A stretch of DNA of 64,000 nt, from contig OX422221.1 of NCBI GenBank assembly GCA_949130495.1, positions 24,377,917-24,441,916 of the forward strand, read 5' to 3'. Every line of letters begins with the position of its first letter. Position 1 is the stretch's first letter. A program made the translations under genes and the position numbers. Below are positions 55,056-64,000 of this stretch, in pieces. This stretch comes from Sambucus nigra (Eukaryota > Streptophyta > Magnoliopsida > Dipsacales > Adoxaceae). Under the pieces are notes generated by a model. That model searched no databases, was not told the DNA's origin, and was given only the letters and a program-made list of their open reading frames with translations.

Positions 55056-58000
55056 TGTAATGTTCCAACTTTTATATGCATGTTAATAGTTTGTTTTTAT
55101 AATTGCTTCTCACTTACATTCTAATAATGTTATATTATTACATATGTGATATTATAGGTTCCAAATATAACAAAAATCCATTTTTAAATTTGAAGAATCA
55201 ACTGTAAAATTGGTCAAATTGAAGTTTTAGGGTAAAAAATTTAAATTTACGGAACTTTAAGGACTTGGTTTTAATTAAGAATGTTTCAAGGACCAAAATG
55301 AAAAATAAAAAGTACCTTATTGTAAATAAAATATTTTCAACGACCTCTAAGAAATATTAAAAATATATAGTGTGAAATACTAAAACTCATTTCACGTGTA
55401 AAATGACCCCTATACCCTTAATAACTTTCTGCCTCGTGCTTGACACCTCCTGCTATATTTTTCCACCACCACCTTACATGTGTCATCCATATAAATAAAG
55501 ATAAAGCACATGTTGTCCATGTTGTCCATTTAGATCGCTCCTGTAGACACCACATTCTAGGTCCCCCTAAGTCTCTTCTTAGGTCACAATCACCTCGCTA
55601 TTTCACTACAAACCCTAGGTCATACTCCAAGTAACATTCTAGAGGCCATCGGGCGCTCCCGGGCCCCGTTTGACTCCGGTCTACTCTATTGTCCGAGCGA
55701 AAGCTCTATGAATCTTCTAAGGAAGCTGAATCCCCTTTCTAATGGTCCACCCTGTGCACTAATCGGCATAACGCTTCGAACAAATGAAAACTTTTGCTAT
55801 TGAAAATCAATTTGGAGGCCACCAAGTGGTCATAGGCCCCGATTTGACCCCAATCAACTTCATCATATGAGAAAAAGCTTTTTGAAACTTAAAAGGTCAG
55901 TGAATCCCCTTTCTAACGTTCCGCACCATGATCAGAATGTCATAACCATTCGGACGAATGATCAGTTTTCCCCTAAAAATTAATTCGGAGGCCACCAGGT
56001 GCTCTCGGGCTTTATTTGACCAAAGTCAACTCTTTAGCTTGAACAAAACTGAATGAATCTCCAAAGGGTACTGAACACTCTTTCCAACAGTCCTCCTAGT
56101 CGACTAACGGTGCGAACAAACGATCCGTATTACTCCGAGAGGTCACCGGGCACTTCTAGGTCCCGATAAACCAAAGTCAACTTTTTGAACCGAGCGAAGA
56201 TCTTTTGAATGTCTAAGTAAATCTCCTAACCTTTCCAACAGTCCACCCCGTGTGCAATTCTGACTTACCAAGCGGACAAACGATCCATTTTCGTCCGACG
56301 ATCTCCCGTCTAAAGCACTGACGTGCGCTTCCGAGCAATATTTGACCCAAAGTTAGCTCCCGAACCCGGGATCCATCCAAAGGACTCTTGAAGGGATCGT
56401 AATTATCTTTTTAATGGTATGCCCCATACAAGATTCAGATCAACAAATTACATCCTACGGCCATTTTTCCAGAAATTACTTTACGAGACTACCAATTGGT
56501 AGGTCATGTTCCCTACCTATCAGTAGTGTGTCTAGAGTCACCTGCCGATAGGTAGGTCTATGGTAATTTTGATCATCACCACCCATCTCCCAATAAATAT
56601 AGGGCAGGACCTCACTCCCAAGACACCAGAGATCCATCAGCATCAATGATCTCAGCAACATTCTCTCGAAATTAGAAAAGTTCCTCCATGTGTAATTCCA
56701 TTCAAGCTTACATACCCATCCTTTTCATACCCAATTTGGAAAAATAAAAATCTCTTTCGTCCATCATTTATATCATATTCAAGGGAGTTCATCCAATATC
56801 AAATATCAAGCTTCAAAGAAAGTCCAAAGCCTTCACTCTCTCTTTAAGTTCCTTATTTTTGCATAAATTTCATTAGATTCATAATCTTGTTCTTACTTTA
56901 GTTCATACACATTAATATCTACATTTTTATTAGTATATTGCATATACTTTATTTTCTATAAAAACAAAACAAAACAAACAAAAAGAGGGTTATCCCATTA
57001 ATTCCCGAAGGGATTATCCATCACACTTTTTTCAAAACTCAAATCCCATTTTCTACACACACGCACACACCTATAATAAAAACCTGTTTGGAAAAATGGG
57101 ATAATCCCCATGACCCATGTCGCATTCGAACTATGTGGACTTTGATGCCTTTATAGGCTACGTAGGCATTTTGAATTAAAACCCGAGACTCGAGTCCAAT
57201 TTTCCAATTTTTTCAATTTTCTAATTTTTAAATTTCTCTAAATCCTCCAATTTTCTTAAATCTCACATTTTCATTAGTATACATATTGTGTATGTGATTC
57301 TTATTAGCGTTTCATCCAACACATATTAATGTTTCATCATAACGATCAATATCACGATAAATGTACAAATCATATTTTCTATATATTATTTTGGGAACAT
57401 TCCTATAGTTGACCTCATTCTATCTCTTCCATGGTATGAGTTGGGTGATTACGATCTCCATTATATATAAACACACACACACACTTCACCGAGAAATAAA
57501 GGAAAACAATAACATTAGACCATGAGAGACCGAAAGGGCAGGATGGGTTCCTAACACCTTCCCATTCCGTAACCTATCCCCCAAATCCGTTGAATTATTG
57601 ATTTCGTATGCATCACTTTATCTTTTATACCGCTCTCTCGAGGCGGCGATTTGTTCTTTTATCTGTTTTGTGCAAAATAGGTTGGCAACTTCATCTCTTT
57701 ACATTTACCTTACATCGACGACGACCGAAGCGTTCCTAAGTAGGGCATGAGACCTTTCAACCACCTTTCCTTTCCCATCATCACCCTTTTTTTTTTAGGA
57801 AGAAACGGGAGAAGAGGAAGCGGTGCAAGATCTCGATAAGGATAACCACAACTCCATTACACAACACTTCTAAAATGTTTAGTTTATCACATAGGGCATG
57901 TATTAGGTTTAAAATTTTGTCTTGAGTTATAACTTGTTATTACTTATATGAAGTTTCATTTTAGAATGCGCCGATGACGTAATTCTATCATTTTCAGTAC

Positions 58001-58133
58001 TTTACGATTCATAAACATGTGATTGTATTTCCATTGTATTCAGTCTAAAAATATTTTAAAACCAGAATATTTGTTGCCTTGGTGGCTTGTCAAGACACTG
58101 ATTCCCAACTAATTTTGGGTCAGGGTCGTGACA
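55056..58133 (+). repeat. LTR C of the array (3.1 kb, internally deleted)
   Basis: It lacks about 1 kb near its 3' end: after ACACAACACTTC at about 57870 it jumps to TAAAATGTTTAGTTTATC, which in LTR D is about 980 bp further on. Starts TGTAATGTTCC, ends GTCGTGACA. Confidence 0.85.
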
Positions 58134-58302
58134 GAGGTGGTATCAAAGCATAGGTTATGAACCTGTAGACTACTGAATAGAAGTTTCGAATGTTATAGGT
58201 TATAAGTTTCAATATATAGGATATCAGATTAAATATTCGTACCTCTTTAAAAATTTATGTAAGTCAAGTTTGGGGACCAAACTTTTTGTAAAGAGGGTAG
58301 GA
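58134..58302 (+). other. 169-bp interior between LTRs C and D
   Basis: Nearly identical to the D-E interior, differing at only a handful of positions. Primer binding site TGGTATCAAAGCATAGG from 58138, purine tract AAAGAGGGTAGGA at the end. Confidence 0.9.
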
Positions 58303-58928
58303 TGTAATGATCCAACTTTTATACGCATATAAACAGTTTGTTTTTACAATTGATTCTCACTTACATTCTAATAATGTTATATTATTACATATGTGATATT
58401 ATAGTTTCCTAATATAACAAAAATCCATTTTTAAATTTGAAGAATCAACTGTAAAATTGGTCAAATTGAAGTTTTGGGGGAGAAAATGTAAATTTACGGA
58501 ACTTTCAGGACTTGGTTTTAATTAAGAATGTTTTAAGGACCAAAATTAAAAATAAAAAAGTACCTTATTGTAAATAAAATATTTTCAAGGACCTCTCTGA
58601 AATATTAGAAATATATAGTTTGAAATTACTATGATGCATTTGATGTGTAAAATGACCCTTATACCCTTAATAACTTTCCACCTCGTGCTTGACACCTGCT
58701 GCTATATTTTTCCACCACCACCTTACAGGTGTCATCCATATAAATAAAGATAAAGCACATGTTGTCCATTTAGAAGAAGCTAAAACACGTGTCGTCGTTT
58801 GGTGAATTAAGACATCAAGATCGCTCCTATAGACACCACATTCTAGGACCCCCCTAAGTCTTTTCTTAGGTCCCCATCGCCTCACTATTTCACTACAAAC
58901 CCTAGGTCATACTCCAAGTAACATTCTA

Positions 58929-59660
58929 GAGGCCATCGAGCGCTCCCGGGCCCCGTTTGACTCTGGTCTACTGTATTTTCTGAGCGAAAGCTCTATGAAT
59001 CTTCTAAGGGAGCTGAATCCCCTTTCTAATGGTCCACCCCGTGCACTAATCGGCATAACGCGTCGAACAAATGAAAACTTTTGCTATTAAAAATCAATTT
59101 GGAGGCCACTGGGTGCTCATGGGACCCGATTTGACCCCAATCAACTTCATCATCGAGAAAAAGCTCTTCGAAACTTAAAAGGTCACTGAAACCCCTTTCC
59201 AACATTCCACACCACGCTCGAAATGGCATAACCATTCGGAGGAACGATCAATTTTCCCCCAAAAATTGATTCGGAGGCCACCAGGTGCTCTAGGGCTTTA
59301 TTTGACCAAAGTCAACTCTTTAGCTTGAACGAGACTGAACGAATATCCGAAGGGTACTAAACACTCTTTCCAACAGTCCTCCCAGTGCATGATTCTGACT
59401 TACGGTGCAAAAAAATGATCTGTATTACTCCGAGAGGTCACCGGGCACCTTTGGGTCCCGGTTAACCAAAGTCAACTTTTTGAACCGAGCGAAGATCTTT
59501 TGAATGTCTAAGTAAATCTCCTAACCTTTCCAATAGTCCACCCCGTGTGCAATTTTGACTTACCAAGTGGACTAACGATCCGTTTTCGTCCGACGATCTC
59601 CCGTTTAAAGGACCGACGTGCGCTTTCGAGCCATATTTGACCCAAAGTTAGCTCCCGAAC
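58929..59660. repeat. Degenerate ~160-173-bp tandem sub-repeats inside LTR D
   Basis: GAGGCC or GAGGTC blocks at 58929, 59102, 59274 and 59434, followed each time by a GGG.CCCG or GGGCTTT segment and TTGAC(C/T), give spacings of 173, 172 and 160 bp; a weaker fifth unit starts near 59597. Units share AGTCAACT, CCCTTTCCAA.AGTCC and a GAACAAACGATC-type phrase. The same series is present in LTRs B, C and E. Confidence 0.8.
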
Positions 59661-61820
59661 CCGGGAGCCATCTAAAGGACTCTTAAAGGGATCAGAATTA
59701 TCTTTGTAACGGTATGCCCCATACAGGTTTCAAATTAACAAATTACGTTCTACAATAATTTTTCCAGAAATTATTTTACGAGACTACCAATTGGTAGGTC
59801 CTGTTCCCTACCTATCGGTAGTGTGTCTAGGGTCACCTGTCGATAGGTGAGACTATGGTAATTTTGATCGTCACCACCCGTCTCCCAATAAATACTGGGA
59901 AGGACGTCACTCCCAAGACACACCAGAGATCCATCAACATTAGTGATCTCAACAACATTCTTTCAAAATTAGCAAAGTTCCTCAATGTGAAATTCCATTC
60001 AAGCTTACATTGCCATCCTTTTCATATTCGATTTGGAAAAATCAAATTCTCTTCCCTCCATCATTCATATCACATTCAATGGAGTTCATCCAATATCAAA
60101 TATCAAGCTTCAAAGAAAGTCCAAAGCCTTCCCTCTCTCTTTAATTTCCTTATTTTATCATAAACTTCATTAGATTCATAATCTTGTTCTTACTTAAGTT
60201 CATACACATTAATACCTACATTTTTATTAGTATATTGCATATACTTTATTTTCAATTAAAAAACCAAAATAAATAAAAAGAGCTTTATCCCATGAATTCC
60301 CGACGGGATTATCCATCACACTTTTTTCAAAACTCAAATCCCATATTCTACACACACACACACACCCCTATAATAAAATCCCATTTGGAAAAATAGGATA
60401 ATCCCCATGATCCATGTCGAATTCAAACTATGTGGACTTTGATGCCTTTATAGGCTACGTAGGCATTTTGAATTAAAACCCGAGACTCGAGTCCAATTTT
60501 CCAATTTTCTCAATTTTCTAATTTTTCAATTTATCTAAATCCTCCAATTTTCTTAAATCTCACATTATCATTAGTATACATATTGTGTTTGTGATTCTTA
60601 TTAGCGTTTCATCCAACACATATTAATATTTCATCATAACGATCAATATCACGATAAATGTACAAATCATATTTTCTAAATATTATTTTGGGAACATTCC
60701 TATAGTTGACCTCACTCTATCTCTTCCATGGTATGAGTTGGGTGATTACGATCTCCATTATATATAAACACACACACACTTCACCGAGACATAAAGGAAA
60801 ACAATAACATTAGACCATGAGAGACCGAAAGGGCAGGATGGTTGCCTAACACCTTCCCATTCCGTAACATATCCCCCAAACCCCTTGAATTATTGATTTC
60901 GTATGCATCAATTTGTCTTTGATGCCGCTCTCTCGAGGCGACGACGTGTTCTTTTGTCTGTTTTCTGAAAAATATGTTGGCGACTTCATCTCTTTACATT
61001 TACCCCACACCGGCGACGACCGAAGCGATCCTAAGTAGGGCATGAGACCTTTCGACCACCTTTCCTTTCCCATCATCATCCCCCTTTTTTTTGGAGGAAG
61101 AAACGGGAGAAGAGGAAGTGGTGCACGATCTCGATAGGGATAACCACAACTCCATTACACAAAACTTCAACGCTGACTCGACGTTGTGAGAGTTTGGTCA
61201 CCCAGACATGTATCAACATCTAAATATCTATGAAAAAACATAAATAGAGTCCTTGGGATCATTTATTACACGAAATTACTTCAAAAGTTTATAATGAAAT
61301 ACTGAGAGAAAGTACGGGAAAGTTTAAGAAGAAGTTTCGTCTTTAGATTAACGAAGTGCTCCAAGACTTAATATCGGTAACTTTAAACTTCTGTTTTAGG
61401 TGAGTACTGTATGACATTCCTTGTGTATTTTGATTATATGATATTATGCAAACTAAACATGTTTTGAAAAATTCTTTTATTCTCAAAATACATTAGATAC
61501 CAATGATTCCGTCTTTTGTTATATTTGAATATCTCTTTATATTGACATCTGATTTTAATTATGAAATTATTGATTCGGCCAATGGAAATTTTACCTTGAC
61601 AACCGGGTGGAAATATTTGCGTGGTACCTTCCTAGCCGATTTGTCGCTGGTGTGCCCTAAGCATGGCGTTGTTCTAGAGATCATGATTTTCTGTTTGTGA
61701 TGTTACCGTGCGGAAGCATTTGGCAACACTATCTGTCTGGGTATTACAACGTACATGGCTGTTAAAAGTGAATAATAAACATATTGCTCAATTGCATTAT
61801 CTATTATGTTCTGAACTGTT

Positions 61821-61823
<3 letters not shown>

Positions 61824-61901
<78 letters not shown>
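61824..61901. repeat. Long (TA)n microsatellite in LTR D
   Basis: About 39 TA units. The matching place in LTR A and LTR B has about 10-12 units. Confidence 0.97.
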
Positions 61902-61902
<1 letters not shown>

Positions 61903-62400
61903 TGTCAGTTACTTTATATATATTAATGAAAATTTCTATCTCTTTATCCATGTGTCTTACGTTCTAACTTGAATAGGTATCAATTTTCTAAAAAACCGTG
62001 GAGTGTCTTGAGATTCAACCTCATTCGGATTTCAGGTGACGTTGTACAAATAACAATTTTTTCAAAAATAATTTGTCCCTCTAATGGAACTTAAAAGGAT
62101 AATGTTGAAGATTTAGATTTTAGAGCTCTTTTTGTTACTTTATGTAAAATGTTTAGTTTATCAGACAGGGTGGTTTAAAATTTTGTCTTGAGTTGTAACT
62201 TGTTGTTACTTATATGAAGTTTCCTTTTAGAATGCTCCGATGACGTAATTCTATCATTTTTAGTAGTTTACGATTCATAAACATGTGATTCTATTTCCAT
62301 TGTATTCATTCTAAGAAATATTTTAAAACCAGAATATTTGTTGCCTTGGTGGCTTGTCAAGACACTGATTCCCAACTAATTTTGGGTCAGGGTCGTGACA

Positions 62401-62569
62401 GAGGTGGTATCAAAGCATAGGTTATGAACCTGTAGACTACTGAATAGAAGTTTCGAATGTAATAGATTATAAGTTTCAATATATAAGATATCAGATTAAA
62501 TATTTGTACCTCTTTAAAAATTTATGTAAGTCAAGTTTGGGGACCAAACTTTTTGTAAAGAGGGTAGGA
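62401..62569 (+). other. 169-bp interior between LTRs D and E
   Basis: Primer binding site from 62405, polypurine tract 62557-62569, and about 135 bp of non-coding sequence between. Confidence 0.9.
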
Positions 62570-64000
62570 TGTAATGATCCAACTTTTATACGCATATAAA
62601 CAGTTTGTTTTTACAATTGATTCTCACTTACATTCTAATAATGTTATATTATTACATATGTGATATTATAGGTTCCTAATATAACAAAAATCCATTTTTA
62701 AATTTGAAGAATCAACTGTAAAATTGGTCAAATTGAAGTTTTGGGGTAGAAAATGTAAATTTACGGAACTTTAAGGACTTGGTTTTAATTAAGAATGTTT
62801 CAAGGACCAAAATGAAAAATAAAAAAGTACCTTATTGTAAATAAAATATTTTCAAGGACCTCTCTGAAATATTAAAAATATATAGTTTGAAATTACTATG
62901 ATGCATTTGATGTGTAAAATGACCCTTATACCCTTAATAACTTTCCACCTCGTGCTTGACACCTGCTGCTATATTTTTCCACCACCACCTTACAAATGTC
63001 ATCCATATAAATAAAGATAAAACACATGTTGTCCATTTAGAAGAAGCTAAAACACGTGTCGTCGTTTGGTGAATTAAGACATCAAGATCGCTCCTATAGA
63101 CACCACATTCTAGGACCCCCTAAGTCTTTTCTTAGGTCCCAATCGCCTCACTATTTCACTACAAACCCTAGGTCATACTCCAAGTAACATTCTAGAGGCC
63201 ATCGAGCGCTCCCGGGCCCCGTTTGACTCCGGTCTACTCTACTTTCTGAGCGAAAGCTCTATGAATCTTCTAAGGGAGCTGAATCCCCTTTCTAATGGTC
63301 CACCCCGTGCACTAATCGGCATAACGCGTTGAACAAATGAAAACTTTTGCTATTAAAAATCAATTCGGAGGCCACTGGGTGCTCATGGGACCCGATTTGA
63401 CCCCAATCAACTTCATCATCTGAGAAAAAGCTCTTTGAAACTTAAAAGATCACTGAAACCCCTTTCCAACATTCCACACCATGCTCGAAATGGCATAACC
63501 ATTCGGACGAACGATCAATTTTCCCCCAAAAATTGATTCGGAGGCCACCAGGTGCTCTAGGGCTTTATTTGACCAAAGTCAACTCTTTAGCTTGAACGAG
63601 ACTGAATGAATATCTGAAGGGTATTAAACACTCTTTCCAACAGTCCTCCCAGTGCATGATTCTAACTTACGGTGCAGAAAAATGATCCGTATTACTCCGA
63701 GAGGTCACCGGGCAGTTTTGGGTCCCGGTTAACCAAAGTCAACTTTTTGAACCGAGCGAAGATCTTTTGAATGTCTAAGTAAATCTCCTAACCTTTCCAA
63801 TAGTCCACCCCGTGTGCAATTCTGACTTACCAAGTGGACTAACGATCCGTTTTCGTCCGACGATCTCCCGTTTAAAGGACCGACGTGCGCTTTCGAGCCA
63901 TATTTGACCCAAAGTTAGCTCCCGGACCCGGGAGCCATCTAAAGGACTCTTAAAGGGATCGGAATTATCTTTGTAACGGTATGCCCCATACAGGTTTCAA
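62570..64000 (+). repeat. LTR E of the array, cut by the window edge
   Basis: Starts TGTAATGATCC and follows LTR D base for base with few differences up to the end of the window, including the sub-repeat series. Confidence 0.9.

Larger units (their letters stand above)
58303..62400 (+). repeat. LTR D of the array (4.1 kb)
   Basis: Full-length LTR, TGTAATGATCC to GTCGTGACA. TATA-like CCCAATAAATACTGG at 59884. Long (TA)n at 61824-61901. Its first 1.4 kb is nearly identical to LTR E. Confidence 0.9.
49018..64000 (+). mobile_element. Tandem array of giant-LTR, mini-interior retroelements
   Basis: Five LTRs (A 49018-50717, B 50887-54886, C 55056-58133, D 58303-62400, E from 62570) alternate with four 169-bp spacers. 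LTRs start TGTAATGA(C/T)C or TGTAATGTTCC and end GTGACA, GTAACA or GTGACC. Every spacer begins GAGGTGGTAT(C/T)(A)AAGC (primer binding site) and ends with a purine tract such as AAAGAGGGTAGGA. No protein is encoded, so movement would need enzymes from another element; the PBS and LTR style suggest a chromovirus partner, which is inference. The array continues past the window edge. Confidence 0.88.

Noticed and set aside
61708..61972. Frames encoding Ile-Tyr repeats
   Set aside because: They are translations of the (TA)n microsatellite.

Overview
This window looks like AT-rich nuclear DNA of a flowering plant, most likely a dicot. It is dominated by LTR retrotransposons and also holds L1-type LINE remnants, a PIF/Harbinger DNA transposon and spliced plant-type genes with short introns. 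The only host gene I recognise is an O-methyltransferase of the caffeic-acid (COMT) family, present as one partial gene and one tandem fragment. I see no rRNA, tRNA, CRISPR or bacterial-type operon.

Layout: 1-3656 is the 3' end of a Ty3/gypsy element (probably Tat lineage) carrying a spliced antisense gene, followed by its LTR. 3993-7274 is a nearly complete PIF/Harbinger element with a transposase pseudogene, a convergent Myb/SANT-like pseudogene and 102-bp subterminal tandem repeats. 7976-8805 is a LINE ORF1 remnant. COMT exons 2, 3 and 4 lie at 10017-10327, 30986-31050 and 31991-32287; the 20.7-kb intron between exons 2 and 3 has absorbed a Copia element (10601-16849, TSD CTTAT), a small LTR element split by a second Copia (18947-24197, TSD AGAGT), two LINE pieces and half of a Tekay-type gypsy (26192-29649). 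34480-39770 is the 5' half of another gypsy element. 40914-41119 is the duplicate COMT exon 2, cut by a gypsy pol (41120-47053). 47054-48222 is a piece of a reverse-oriented gypsy, and 48223-49013 a second copy of the small LTR element.

The last 15 kb (49018 to the end) is the most unusual part. It is a head-to-tail series of at least five LTRs (about 4.0-4.1 kb where undeleted), separated by four spacers of exactly 169 bp. Each spacer holds just a tRNA-Met-type primer binding site at one end and a polypurine tract at the other. I read this as a non-autonomous retroelement with giant LTRs and almost no internal region, amplified in tandem.

Two themes recur. The partial COMT gene keeps phase across its three exons, yet all three positions of the known catalytic triad are changed. 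Most transposon proteins keep a continuous reading frame and are broken mainly by single nonsense codons (often TAG), as expected from transition-type decay of methylated DNA rather than indels.
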